From Forficula auricularia (lineage: Eukaryota; Arthropoda; Insecta; Dermaptera; Forficulidae): a stretch of 64,000 bases of DNA. The DNA lies in NCBI GenBank assembly GCA_024734495.1, contig JALMQS010000271.1, positions 141,466 to 205,465 on the forward strand, in the 5' to 3' direction. Below, in pieces: positions 31,293-41,770 of this stretch; the first letter of the stretch is position 1, and each line of letters opens with the position of its first letter. The notes beneath the pieces are model-generated. The model was not told the origin of the DNA and made no database searches. It worked only from the letters and a program-made list of their open reading frames with translations. The position numbers and the translations under genes are program-made.

Positions 31293-31430
31293 ATTGGTTG
31301 TCTGTAAAGTCGGTTTACTGACGATAGTTGAACGTGACAACGTCATAAGAAAATACCATTCCATCAGTATTTTCTTATGACATTGTCACGTACAACTATC
31401 GTCAGTAAACCGACTTTACAGACAACCGAT
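31293..31430. repeat. Long palindrome built from the element terminus
   Basis: Arms of about 62 bp (31293-31356 and 31365-31430), with only two or three mismatches, carry GGTTGTCTGTAAAGTCGGTT, 'actgacgatagttg', 'acgtgacaacgtcataag' and 'aaaatac'. Each arm is the same terminal text seen at 29771-29818. It is two element ends joined head to head, or a snap-back end. Confidence 0.9.
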
Positions 31431-31904
31431 TTTTACTGTTTTTATGTATTTTTTACTATACTTCGCTCTAAAAAATATATATAAAAAATCCCTACTTCAG
31501 GCCTTAGGAAGAGGAAGATTTCCAAGGGGCTCTACCCCTTTTTAGACTGCTTCTATCAAAAACTTTTTATACATAAGTTGTAGAAATTAACTAGTAGAAT
31601 ATTATCCATTTGCAACCAAACTGGTATCATTCATATTAACGTTGTTATGAATTTTGTAAGATTTCAACCCCACACCATTTCTACCCCCTTGGGGCTGAAG
31701 TCACCAAAAACTAATACCCTTTTTGTTTACATCAAGACTAAATTTTGTGCCAAATTGTATTGGAATCGGTTCAACGTTGCGACCTGAAGCGCAGCCACAA
31801 AATTGCGATACATACCCCCCACATATCCACATATATAAATAAACTTTTGAATGGAGGATGGTTTTGGGGTCTAGGGTCTTCGAAATCTACCTAAAAAAAT
31901 AAAT
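31431..31904. other. Repeat-like DNA, no gene
   Basis: 'aattgtattggaatcggttcaacg' near 31755 resembles the sensor-like text in dispersed insect repeats. No coding frame. Confidence 0.4.
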
Positions 31905-32145
31905 TAAAAATTGCACACAAAGTCACGAACCAGGACTACTATAGGTTCAGTGGTTAATAATAATATACATTTTTCAATAATTATTAATTATTCATTTTTT
32001 TATTAATTTATATCAGGATTTATGAAAATAAATAATATATAAATACTTTTTTACTTTCTTTACCGTTTTAATACACAGAAAATCACCGGGCCTGAGAGTT
32101 TTGTACTTTGTGTTTATAATTCGGGTTCGAGATTCAAAAATCCCT
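31905..32145 (+). mobile_element. MITE family P2, fuller copy
   Basis: Runs from CACAAAGTCACGAACCAGGA to 'gggcctgagagttttgtactttgtgttta'. CACAAAGT and ACTTTGTG are inverted ends. The reverse copy at 56.3 kb shares the central 'tttatatcaggattta' and 'tttttactctttt' blocks. Confidence 0.6.
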
Positions 32146-32269
32146 TCTTAGCACACCCATAAATCGTAGAAAGAATATTCCCTCCAAATTTTATCTTTCT
32201 AGGTCCAGCGGTTTGGGCTGTAAGTGAATGAATGAATGAAACGTCACCGTCTCTTTATATATACAAAAA

Positions 32270-32360
32270 TATAATGTTTATTTGCATCAAGCAGAGGACA
32301 ACCTCAATGATTGCTCTTAATAAATCAACAAATCTCTACTACTCTCGGCAAAAAAATATT
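32270..32360 (-). mobile_element. FB1 fragment (module plus arm end)
   Basis: TTTATTTGCATCAAGCAGAG and 'gacaacctc' are followed by the FB1 module 'aaatcaac..tctactactctcggca'. The inner arm is truncated. Confidence 0.7.
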
Positions 32361-33269
32361 TTCATCTAAATCATTTATCAAATCAATCAAAAAAGAACAG
32401 ATTAAAATCATGATTAATTATTATTTATCTATATCTATATATATTAAAAAAAAGTATTCAATACCAATAATGCATAAAAAATCTTTTTTGATTCTACCTT
32501 CCTAACCAGATAATTTGATAATGAGGATGCTGCAATTTTTCACCCTCCGTATATATCTATATATACTATAAATAATGAGATATTGGAAAGAGGTCTGAAT
32601 ATAAAAAATTGGATGTTTGACAGTTGATTAACCATTTCTGGGTAAGGGCTTGTTTGGCTCCATTAGCATATTTTTTAAACACGATTTTTCCCCTTTTGCT
32701 AAATGAGCTCTGGCATAAATATTTTTTTTTTTTTGTACTTTGAGAGAACAAAGGTCGTGCAACCCTTCAGGAATTCACGCGAGATTTATGAATACTCTAA
32801 TGAGAATTCAGTAATATATTAATTTTTGAAATGGGAATCATCTATTATACGAGATTACCAGGGCATGATTATTTTCCCGGAGTTTCCGACTATACTTCGC
32901 TTTATTATATTCAATAATCATCTATTATATTGAAAACGCCTCTCTTGATAAAATTGAACTGTTAGTTGATTTAACTGCGAGTTATTTCTCAATACAGGGA
33001 CGTTTCCTCCCTCCGAATCGACTATAAATAGTACAATTAGCTAAAATACATTTTGGTCTGATTTGTATAGTAATGTTCAAAAAACAATATTTCACTTTAT
33101 CCCAAAAAATGTGAAGCGATGTCACTCGATTGATTTCTCATATAAAATCAATGATTCAATTTTAGATTCATTTGACAGTAATTGAGGATTTGTTTGTCAT
33201 TATTTAACCCGATATTTCTTTTAAAATGCAGTTCCTGAGACATAGAGCGTTGATCGGTAATTTTTGGAT
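32361..33269. other. AT-rich DNA, nothing recognised
   Basis: Short frames only. No repeat match within the window. Confidence 0.5.
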
Positions 33270-33440
33270 TAGTTAAGATAATTGTATCGCGACAATAGTA
33301 GCAAAAAGTTAATAGACAATAAGGATTCATAATTCATAAGCCCAAAACTTTTTGCTGTTTATGTACCATTACTAGCCAATCTCGTGCTCGTTTGGCAAAT
33401 GTGACAACACTGTCCGAGCTTGAATATTTTTATCATAGAA

Positions 33441-33611
33441 ATGTCAGATAAATTACATTATAAAGGTCGATTTATAAAACAAAAAGTTATTAATAAGCGA
33501 TTGAAAGCTGTTGCGGTAATGACTGAAGCGAAAAACCCTCAAAAAAGTACTAAAGTTTACCCACTTTTTAGGTTAAATAAATGCGTTGTTGCCAGCTTGT
33601 TTTTATTGTAA
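33441..33611 (+). pseudogene. Conserved short frame of the TTAA element, copy 2
   Basis: ATG at 33441 reads MSDKLHYKGRFIKQKVINKR then LKAVAVMTEAKNPQKSTKV and runs on to 33611. It aligns with the reverse-strand remnant at 12228-12349, where a stop follows the KKRQKNY motif. Basic composition; family unknown. Confidence 0.4.
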
Positions 33612-33690
33612 ATTTTTCATTATAAATTTTTCATTATTTATTAATTATTATCTCACAAATTGTGTTGTAACTATGAATTAAAATTTTCTT

Positions 33691-33835
33691 CCTGCTAACC
33701 AAGTGGACCCGGGTTCGAATCCGACTCGAGGCACCGGCTAAAATCTGACCCCCGGGGTAGGGACAAATTTGAATAAAATAAATAGTATCGTAAATGGCTT
33801 ATGGCTAGAAAGTCCGAAAAGCCAAAAAAAAAAAA
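33691..33835 (+). mobile_element. SINE-A, 5'-truncated
   Basis: Starts inside the tRNA-like head and keeps GACCCGGGTTCGAATCCGAC, 'taaaatctgacccccgggg', 'atggcttatggctagaaag' and an A tail. It sits in TTAA copy 2 roughly 40 bp from the site used by the SINE in copy 1, so it is an independent insertion. Confidence 0.85.
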
Positions 33836-33990
33836 TCTTAAAAAATAAATTAGTTATTGTTTAATGTTGGTTTAGTTTTTTATAACAATGGAAAGAAGAG
33901 TTTCTTAATTATAATTATATATTATGTATGTAAACTTTCCGGTATTCAGTATAGTGCAATGTATAAGAGTCTGAAAAACTCTATCATTAT

Positions 33991-34555
33991 CGAAGTTATG
34001 AGCGAAAAACCGAAATTCGATATCTTTTAAACCGGTGATCAAAAAAATTTCAAAATTTTACAGGAAGGGTTTTTTATGGGTACTAAAAAATGTCAAAAAT
34101 GAAAGACATCAAAATTTACAATTTTTCAAACCTTCCGATTTAGCGTGGAATGCCCCATGTATTTTAATATTATTTTAAATTTTAAATTCCGACAAAAATA
34201 TAGATTTTGATTTGCAGCTATAATTAAATTAAATTGAAATAAAATTTAATTTATTGGTTTGTCGATGTTTTGACCTGATCCGGCCATCATAAAGTTTAAA
34301 ACTTAATTAAAATTAAATATAATATTAATATATACGGAGGTTCCTCCGTTGACCCTTTTAAACCATGAAGAAGGAGGGTCTATCCTCCGAATCGTCGGCT
34401 TTTTTAAAAGGATGGAAATTACGTTCTAATAAATTATTTTATTTGGAATTTGTGGAATTCATTATTCTTGAGCTCCCCTTTGCATTAATTCAGCATTGTG
34501 TTCTACTAATCCTTCAATTGAAAATATGTACCTCTAATTTATAAAATTGTCTAAT
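33991..34555. other. No recognised gene
   Basis: The stretch 34050-34150 ('gggtactaaaaaatgtcaaaaa', 'cttccgatttagcgtggaatg') recurs diverged at 23017-23095, so it is a repeat. The remainder is AT-rich. Confidence 0.4.
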
Positions 34556-35264
34556 TTTATTTATTTTTATTAAAAACATTGTATCTGTAGGGCCATCTAG
34601 CCCCTTTAATGTACAATTTTCGGCCAATTCAATTACATAAATATTAATTATAATACAAAACAAAAACTGAAAAACAAATATAAAAACAAGAAAAATTCAA
34701 AAAGTAAAACATATGGTACATAATAATTAAATGAAACATAAATATTAAAAATACAATATATATATATATATAGAAGGAGAGTAAAAAAATAATAATGCTA
34801 ACATATAGGATACAAAAAGAGAAAATAGAAATAAAATATTAAGCTAGGTGCTTGCGAAGTTCTTCCTCGAATGCTTCAGGACGCCCAATCTTCCTTACTT
34901 TGAGTGGCAGTGAGTTCCAGACCTTGGTCGCCGTAACCTCAAATGAGTCCGCCATCATTCTGCTTCTATGTGGTGGACAGACCAGCGCGCGCGCGCACGT
35001 ATTGACGGACCACAGGCCAGCGTCCGACTGAGATAGTCAGGCGCACGACCCAAGAGAACCCCGTGCACAAACTTAGCATATCTGTACTTTCGGAAGGCAC
35101 CGAAGTTCATCCCCAGGATCTTGGATGAATACTCAGATACGCTTGCTCTGGGCTCAAGTTGGTAAATGTACCTGGCACAGGCGTTGAAAGCAACAGAAAG
35201 ACGTTGTCTGCTTCTGCTATCTAGATTGAAATAGATGGAGTCGCAATAAAGGAAGTGTATAATA
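34556..35264 (-). pseudogene. 3' end of a non-LTR retrotransposon (RT C-terminus and 3' UTR)
   Basis: The reverse strand reads HFLYCDSIYFNLDSRSRQRL, SVAFNACARYIYQLEPRASV, SEYSSKILGMNFGAFRKYRY and AKFVHGVLLGRAPDYLS. After a shift of frame it ends RSRMMADSFEVTATKVWNSL then PLKVRKIGRPEAFEEELRKH LA and a stop (34839). 'VWNSLP' is the standard end of Jockey/CR1-type reverse transcriptases. The frame break coincides with a (GC)n tract at 34986-34995. The 3' UTR ends GGGGCTAGATGGCCCTACAG followed by AATAAA-rich tail text near 34556. The element is 5'-truncated and dead. Confidence 0.85.
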
Positions 35265-35429
35265 ATATTTGTAATAAACTATTAGTCGATTTTAAAATTA
35301 AAAAATAACACTTAATTAATCAAATGAAATTGAAAAAATTTAATTATAAATTTTTATTGACACACCCACTTTTGAGAAATTACTATAATTAATAAAAAAC
35401 CTATAAAATGAAAGTTGAAAAAGAAATCA

Positions 35430-35815
35430 ATAAGATTGTCCTTAGCGTGATGCAAATAAACAGAATACAATCTATACAATTATTAATATGTAAGTATATA
35501 TAAATATAATTGTGTGGAATTGTGCATCTACATAAATATAATTGGTTTATTTGAGACTATAGTTTCGAAGGTTTGACCATCATCATTCTTTTAAATTATT
35601 TTTATATATATTATAACTGTCATTTTTCATGGGTTCAAATAACCCATTAGATTTAAGGTAAATTCATAATAGTAAGCAGGTCGTTGAGCAAACGTTGTGT
35701 GTTGTGATATAAATCCATGAGAAATAACAGATAAAATATTTCAAATTAAAAATACTCATAATGAAGGTCAAATTTTCAAAACTATAATCTCAAACAAATA
35801 AATGAAATATATAAT
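35430..35815. mobile_element. FB1 foldback copy, diverged
   Basis: Starts with 'attgtccttagcgtgatgc' and has inverted arms: 'tttgagactatagtttcgaagg' (about 35549) against 'aaaactataatctcaaac' (about 35780). 'catgggttcaaataacccat' lies inside. Same text order as the copy at 10.0 kb. Confidence 0.6.
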
Positions 35816-36011
35816 GCGATGCATCCCTAAAATTTCAAACATTTAGAGTATTTTCATACCCTGTCATAAAAAATCTAATTAAATTTCAAAAATAACGAAA
35901 ATTATTCCGTATTCGATGAAATTTGCAAATAAAATTTCAAAAAAATGAAGGGTACTTTTTTGGGCAGCATCCCCTGGTTGAAAAGTCACCAACAGCCACT
36001 GATAAGCTTTT

Positions 36012-36430
36012 CGGGCTGATTCAAATCGTATTCATATTCCGAGTCACCGGCCCGAGGTGGTGAATAGGTCATTCACTGTCACTGCTGCCAGACTGTGGAA
36101 TTCATTACCTTCATTCACCCGTTCATCTTCATCATCACTTATATTCAATCGTGGTCTCTTGGCATGTATTCGCGGAGGCGGGTTTCGGGAGTGAGCGTCT
36201 CTTTTTTGGCGTCTCTCTTTTATGGTGTATCTTTTTCCCCCTGCTGGCTCTCTCACCTTCCTTTCGCTGGAGCTTTCTTTTTCGCACACACTTGTTTTTA
36301 TTTTTCTCCTCTTTGTTTTATGTTAATTATTCTTTTTTACTGCTCATATGAGTCAAACTGCCTCAGACCATTGTGTAAAGTTAAATTGTAAGAATTATGA
36401 ATGAATGAATAAATAAATAAATAATAAATA
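36012..36430 (+). pseudogene. 3' end of a second non-LTR retrotransposon
   Basis: From 36012 the plus strand reads RADSNRIHIPSHRPEVVNRS, FTVTAARLWNSLPSFTRSSS and SSLIFNRGLLACIRGGGFRE, with a stop at 36192. 'FTVTAARLWNSLP' is a typical RT C-terminus motif. The 3' UTR and a (GAAT)n/(AAAT)n tail run to about 36430, a usual tail for Jockey-like elements. Upstream RT is absent (5' truncation). Other frames of 66-98 codons here are shadows. Confidence 0.8.
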
Positions 36431-36469
36431 AAAAAAAGTAAATATTTATATTTGATATATATTGTAAGG

Positions 36470-36560
36470 TATATGTTTATTTGCATCAAACAGAGGACAA
36501 CCTCATTGATTTTTTATGAATTAACGACTCCGCTACTCTCGACATAATAAAATCTTATCA
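36470..36560 (-). mobile_element. FB1 fragment
   Basis: TTTATTTGCATCAAACAGAG, 'gacaacctc' and the module 'gaattaacgactccgctactctc'. Inner arms truncated, as at 32.3 kb. Confidence 0.7.
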
Positions 36561-37170
36561 ATAAACAATGATTAAGGCTTTAACTACTACACCCTAAAGA
36601 AACGTGTTTACATAAACAAATTGTCCTGAATTTTCTTTGATTAAGAAAGTTTTCAGTTTAAAATTATGCACATAATCATTTGTCGACTAAAGGAGAAAGA
36701 AATTCATTTGATTATACAAATGAGCCTCTTTTGTTACTGATTAGCCAGATGAAGCGATTAGGGCTTAAGAGGCGCAGAAGAAGGAAGAAACCTAGCCAGA
36801 AACTTTGTACAATTAGAAAATTATCTATTCAATTCACATTCTTAAAAATCATTTCAACTCATCAGGGGAATACAAAGTGCAAGATTTAAGATTTTCTCAT
36901 CTACAATTTAGTCTCAGTACGGTATTTTCTAATTATATCTATACTTAATAATAATCGGCTTAATCGACGACGCCGACGTGATATATTTAATTTTAAAACC
37001 CAATAGTTTATGACAAATAAAATTTATTAAAATTAGGAAATTTAAATTATGAATTTAAAAACTACTACGGAGTAAGTAGCCCCGTCAAATTAGACAAAAT
37101 AAGGCCAATCGGTGGAAAAAAATCCCAGAGTTTTGGAAATATAAACGTTACCGTTAGACTTGGGTTAATG
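36561..37170. other. No recognised gene
   Basis: A 69-codon K/R-rich frame (36680-36889) has no recognisable domain. AT-rich otherwise. Confidence 0.4.
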
Positions 37171-37341
37171 CGAGGGGTAAACCGCGATTGTAATTGGGTG
37201 TACGCTGTACACGTCTTTGGAATTATGTGGAATTATTTTGGAATTCATTAGATAATTCCCCTTTATCTTTGTCTTCTACTTGGAAATGAAAGGGAAAGTG
37301 GAAGTAGGTGTACACGATATTAGGTCGCGGTTCACCCTTCT
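37171..37341. mobile_element. MITE family M1, copy D (171 bp) with exact 8-bp duplication
   Basis: GGTTAATG flanks it at 37163-37170 and 37342-37349. TIRs are CGAGGGGTAAACCGCGAT and, in reverse, a slightly eroded GAAGGGTGAACCGCGAC. The core is of the non-minisatellite type ('ttggaattcattag', 'gtcttctacttgg'). Confidence 0.9.
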
Positions 37342-37744
37342 GGTTAATGTGTGTCAGAAGTCCCCGAGAGGAGGGTGGGGGTTGAGCTCGAGGAGGGGGG
37401 GGTTTAAAGTTAATTTTTTTCCAGTTTTTCGCTTATAACTCAAAAACAGCCCATATTTTGTAAATAACCGTCCTATCTATCTACTCTTATTAAACAAGCA
37501 AAAATTGTATATTTATTTATATATATATATTTATTTATATATTTATATTTATATTTATTTATTTATATATTTGTATCTTGGTTCTATTTTGAAAACGGCC
37601 CAACCGATTTTGATGAAACAAAATCTATTAACAAGTTTTGAGGATGAAAAAACGATCTGGCTAGGTCTAGACCTCATCAAAATTCATCTTAATTGATTTT
37701 TTCTTAATTAAAGTAATAATTGATAGATGAAAATCTCAATAAAA

Positions 37745-37835
37745 AAATTGATTCGGCGGATATCGTATTAGAACCTGGGACCACTTGCATTTAAGGCAAG
37801 TGCATTCAGTTTACCCAGTGGACTATGGAACTATT
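37745..37835 (-). mobile_element. tRNA-derived SINE head
   Basis: The minus strand shows CACTGGGTAAACTGAATGCA, an anticodon-arm-like CTTGCCTTAAATGCAAG (5-bp stem, 7-nt loop) and a B box CCAGGTTCTAATAC. The missing acceptor pairing argues for a SINE head, not a tRNA gene. Confidence 0.5.
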
Positions 37836-38377
37836 TTAAAATTGTTTGCTTTTTATTTTTACTAAAATGAATATTTTTGAATTAGACTATTATAAGTATG
37901 GAAATAATTGAATATATTATATATAGCTATGTATTTAATAAATAGAATCCATTGAATAAATTGCGGCGAGGCAAATTTGAAATATGTATAATGAATTAAG
38001 CTGAAAGAAAGACAACAATTAATTTTAAACCCAGAAACATTAAATATATTAATAATTATTCCTTGGCCACCCCCCCCTCCACTCTTCTAATTAAAATTAA
38101 ATATTCAATTCTCATTTTTCCGGGGCAATTATCGTTGAAATTATCTTCCGAAAAAAATATTTGGTTAGTGAAAGTTATCGCGTGTCCCGAGAGGCACACA
38201 TTTTTTTAATTTTATGTTTTTATTTCAGATCCTATACGATTATTTTTTTTATTATTATTTTCCTATTTATTAATTTATAATGTTTATAAATATGAACGAA
38301 TGTGAGCAAATTGGTGTACGAGTAAACTAATATACACATAATATGTGGACCATTAGAAAGATAGAAATGAAAAAACT

Positions 38378-38527
38378 GGGTCGGGGGTGGGGATGAATGT
38401 GGGGGTGCAGGGGTGGGGTGCAGTTGTGGGGGGTCCGGGGGTGGTAGGGGCGGCTGGGTGGGGTGGGGCGGAGTGGGGGTGCGCTGTTGGGGGCGAGGTG
38501 TATGGTTTCGGGAGGGGGGGGTCAGGG
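38378..38527 (+). repeat. G-rich block near the Helitron 3' end
   Basis: About 150 bp with more than a dozen runs of three or more G on the plus strand, next to the 3' hairpin. Related G-rich blocks occupy the same place at 46840-46920 and, as C-rich, at 21900-21980. The 69-codon G-rich frame here is an artefact. Confidence 0.85.
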
Positions 38528-38562
38528 GTTAACGAGCATCGCTCGGTGCCTCCAGGTACTAG

Positions 38563-39540
38563 TAAATTAAAGAGGACAAAATTTCGCGTCGATTAAAACA
38601 ATTGGTCCAGTAGTTCGATTTTTTATGGGGATCCAAACAACAGCCCTCCCGGATCACTTTTGAATATCCCAAAAACTCGCATTTTTTTCGATTTTTTCCC
38701 ATTTTGACCATGGAGGAGCACGTTTTTAACAAAGAACAATCTATACATTTTTAAAGTAGGTTAAATTTGCTACAATTCAAACAAAGTTTCATCTTAATTG
38801 ATAATGGTAACCCGTGCCGCAATGAGGTTGAAGTTTTGAAAACTGCAACTTTTTTGCAAAAATCGCAATTTTTCCTTCATAAAATGAAAATCACTCATCC
38901 GAGAAACTTGATTCCTAGCTCATTCTCTAGGAAATTTTGTTGATTTGGTTTACTTGAACCACTTTTTTGATAAAACTCTTAGATTTATAAATATCCAGAA
39001 TTTTCCATGAAAGCTGATTAAATTATAACAACGAACAAAAAATGATAACTTTTTCAAGAATTGCTATACAATATATTGTAAGTTTTTCTTCGTAGATAGA
39101 TTCGTAGATAATATAACTGAGGATTTAATAGAAGACTTTAAATATAGAAAGAAGATTCCATAATTATAATCAGACATATAGTCAAAAAATCCCCTCTTGA
39201 TGAAAATGATCCCACAGCAGATTAGGGGCTATTACTACTATTATGTTTTAAAACAAACTGATTTTGATGTGAGTATTGAAATACATTTAAATGACATACT
39301 TTTGTCATATATTCCATGCCTGCCTAATTCTCTCCACGCTTCCATATTTGCAAATATTTCAAAATTATATCTTTTAAATAAATATTAATAATCTACTTCT
39401 ATTTTAAAATAATTGCATGGAAATTCAAATGTAATATTTTATTGACAATTTATACTGATTAATGTTTTGTTACGAGTACCTACTTTATTATCGAAAATAT
39501 AGAAAATTCGTACAAATGTATCAGTCTCTTATTATTATTA
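38563..39540. other. AT-rich DNA, no gene supported
   Basis: 'caattggtccagtagttcg' at 38600 is repeat-like text. The rest has no frame above 65 codons and no match within the window. Confidence 0.5.
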
Positions 39541-39734
39541 TTATTTTATTTTTTATTTATTTTTTTGCTTTTCGGCCTTTCTAGCCATCAGCCAATTTAC
39601 GATATCTATTATATCTTTAAATTCTGTCTTCTAACTAGAGATCAGATTTTAGGCGGTTGCCGCGAGTTAAACTCGAACCCGGGTCCACTTGATTAGCAGA
39701 CTGGTACGCTATCCCATGGGCCAACCCGACCCCC
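39541..39734 (-). mobile_element. SINE-A, near full length, reverse
   Basis: The minus strand begins GGGGGTCGGGTTGGCCCATG. B box region GACCCGGGTTCGAG, body 'taaaatctgatctct', then 'ctgatggctagaaaggccga' and an AAAT-rich tail. Confidence 0.85.
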
Positions 39735-39847
39735 ATTTTTTTTTAATCGTTGTGATTATTAAATAACATAAGACTCCACCCCCCCCACCACGCCCCACGT
39801 TTGGAATTTTAATAAACGTTTTGAAATTGTTCTCTAAATGATTGATA

Positions 39848-40249
39848 CAGTCGACTCTCGATAATTCGAATTTTTCGATAATTCAAGCTCTTCAGCTGTT
39901 AACGTCGGTAAATCGAAAAAATGCTGTTCTATAAAAACGTTCTATAATTCGAACTAGGCCACTTCCTCTCTTTATAATTCGAATTTTTCTTAGCAAAAAA
40001 CTATTCTTAATTTTTTTAATTAGGTATGTTAATATCTATATCAATGTATATATATATATATATAATGTATATATATATACATATGTATTTTTTCTTCTTT
40101 TTTGTGGTTTTCACTATTTTTACTTTTTTACTTGAGGCTATATATAAAATCTATGTAAGCTCAAACATATTTTGAAAAATATAATAAAAACTCGATAATT
40201 CGAATTTTTCTTGTAGTCTCTTGGATTTCTAATTATCGAGAGTGGACTG
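39848..40249. mobile_element. pogo/Tigger-like MITE with TA target
   Basis: TIRs CAGTCGACTCTCGATAATTC and, in reverse, CAGTCCACTCTCGATAATTA, flanked by TA at 39846-39847 and 40250-40251. 'ataattcgaa' recurs several times inside. This TIR style and TA target are typical of pogo/Tigger elements. 402 bp, non-coding. Confidence 0.85.
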
Positions 40250-40284
40250 TATTTATTTCTGTACATTAAACAATCAATACAATT

Positions 40285-40450
40285 TTTCAATATATAATTT
40301 ATTTTTTAAAGACTACTATAGTTTCGAAGGACCTTCCTCAATTTTTTTAATAAGAAATATTTCATGTTATTTATCATGAGTTCAAATACCCGATTGGATG
40401 TAGGTAAATCCGTTTTATTGTAATAGCAAGCTGGTCACATAGCATACATT
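40285..40450 (+). mobile_element. FB1 fragment
   Basis: 'ctatagtttcgaaggaccttcc' then 'tatcatgagttcaaatacccg' parallels the inner half of the FB1 arm. Confidence 0.55.
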
Positions 40451-40969
40451 CCAGCCCCTTACACCTCCGATATCTTAGATTATTTAGATATATTAAAAAT
40501 AAGCAAAGCATCTGCTTCATGATTTCATACATTTTATTATTTGTTAAGTCTCTTATAACACTCAATATAAATTTCCTTGGATGAGAGTAAACTTTGAACC
40601 AAAAGCACTTGTTTTCTATTAGTACAAAACTCCATCGTTTATTTTGATATGCCCGGATCTTATATTTTAGTTTGAAGGATGCTTAGACGCAAAAATAAGA
40701 GCTCTTATTGAATCTGAAACTAAAAATTTTTTCTCTTATAACGTAAATTTCTGGAAAATTAATTATTATATAGCTATTTTTTTTGTTTCACTTTAAGAAA
40801 TTAGACAATAAAGAAATCTATATATAAGAAATTCACTGATTATTGAATCATCACGATTTTTCTAAAACTACTTGTGTTAGGAACTTAAAATTCGGTATGA
40901 TGACTACTTTTAAGACGTATATATTGGCAAGAAAATGTCTTAAAAATTAAATTTTAAAAGGTAAATAAT
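40451..40969. other. No recognised gene
   Basis: AT-rich; short frames only. Confidence 0.5.
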
Positions 40970-41770
40970 TACTGTTGCTAATAATTAGAAATTTTGTGCA
41001 AAGATCATTGTTGAGACTTAAATGCTTGAGGAAAAAACTTTTTAAAGGGGTAAAACAAAAAAACTCTGAAAATGCACGGTATTATTTAAAATAATATGAT
41101 TTTTCTGGAATTATTGGGGGCTAAAAATTTGAAATTTTGTGAGAAGGTAATTTTTGAGACCTAAATGCTTGCTTGAAAAAGTTTTTTAAAAATTCAAATT
41201 TTAAAGGAGTAAAACAAAGAAAAAACTCTGAAAAATGTACGGATTTATTAAAAACACCAGGATTTTTCTGGAATTACTGGGGGGTAAAAATTAGAAATTT
41301 TGTGAGTATGTCATTTTTGAGACCTAAATGCTTGGGCAAAAAACTTTTTTAAAAATTCAAATTTTAAAGGGTATAACAAAGAAAAATCTCTGAAAATGTA
41401 CGGTTTTATTAAAAACATCAGGATTTTTCTGCAATTACTGAGGGGTAAAAATTTGAAATTTTGTGAGAAGGTCATTTTTGATATTTTTTATTATTATATT
41501 CTTGCACAAAAAAATACAGGATATTATTTAAAATAACACGATTTTTCTAGAACTACTGACGGGGGGGGGGGGGGGGGGAGATAAAACTTTGAAATTTTGG
41601 GAGTCCTAAATGCTTGTGGAAAAAAATTTTGAAGGGGTAAAACAAAGAAATTTTTTTTCAAAAATATGGAACTTCTTGTACTAAAAACTTGAAATTTTGT
41701 ACGGAGACTATTAGTTAAGTAGTGGATGCTTTTTTGAAATTCAAATTTTAAGGGAGAGGGGGGGGGGCAA
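40970..41770 (+). repeat. Degenerate tandem array, about 160 bp x 5
   Basis: The text 'gaaattttgtg..aaggtcatttttgagacctaaatgcttg' recurs near 40990, 41130, 41295, 41455, 41590 and 41690. Intervening 'aaaatgtacggttttattaaaa' and 'caggatttttctggaattac' blocks are shared. Units are diverged, with indels. Confidence 0.8.
41561..41578. repeat. G18 homopolymer
   Basis: Eighteen consecutive G, the longest G run in the window, replacing a G4-6 tract in the other tandem units. Assembly length may be unreliable here. A G10 run follows at 41759-41768. Confidence 0.85.

Larger units (their letters stand above)
33270..33990 (+). mobile_element. TTAA-element copy 2 (carries a SINE, ends decayed)
   Basis: Colinear with 11615-12527 in reverse: 'gttaagataattgtatcgcgac' replaces the intact TIR. 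It then shares AATTCATAAGCCCAAAACTT, the conserved short frame, GCGTTGTTGCCAGCTTGTTT and the far segment to 'aaaaactctatc', where similarity stops. Confidence 0.7.
37471..38562 (+). mobile_element. Helitron-like non-autonomous element, best-preserved copy
   Basis: The 5' region TCCTATCTATCTACTCTTAT, a TA-rich tract, then 'attttgaaaacggcccaaccg' and 'attttgatgaaa' is typical of insect Helitrons. The 3' end has hairpin-forming CGAGCATCGCTCG, 12 nt, then CTAG followed by T (38559-38563), which satisfies the CTRR|T rule. Inside lie a tRNA-like SINE fragment (37745-37835) and a G-rich subterminal block. No Rep/helicase. Confidence 0.75.

Noticed and set aside
36095..36391. 66-98 codon hydrophobic frames near 36.1-36.4 kb
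   Set aside because: They overlap the retrotransposon 3' end in other frames. Only the frame reading FTVTAARLWNSLP has family support, and it stops at 36192.
37745..37835. A tRNA-Leu gene
   Set aside because: The anticodon arm and B box are present, but there is no paired acceptor stem and the element continues beyond the tRNA part. It is better explained as a SINE head.
38387..38596. 69-codon Gly/Val-rich frame
   Set aside because: It is a translation of the G-rich Helitron block; similar blocks in other copies are not open in the same frame.
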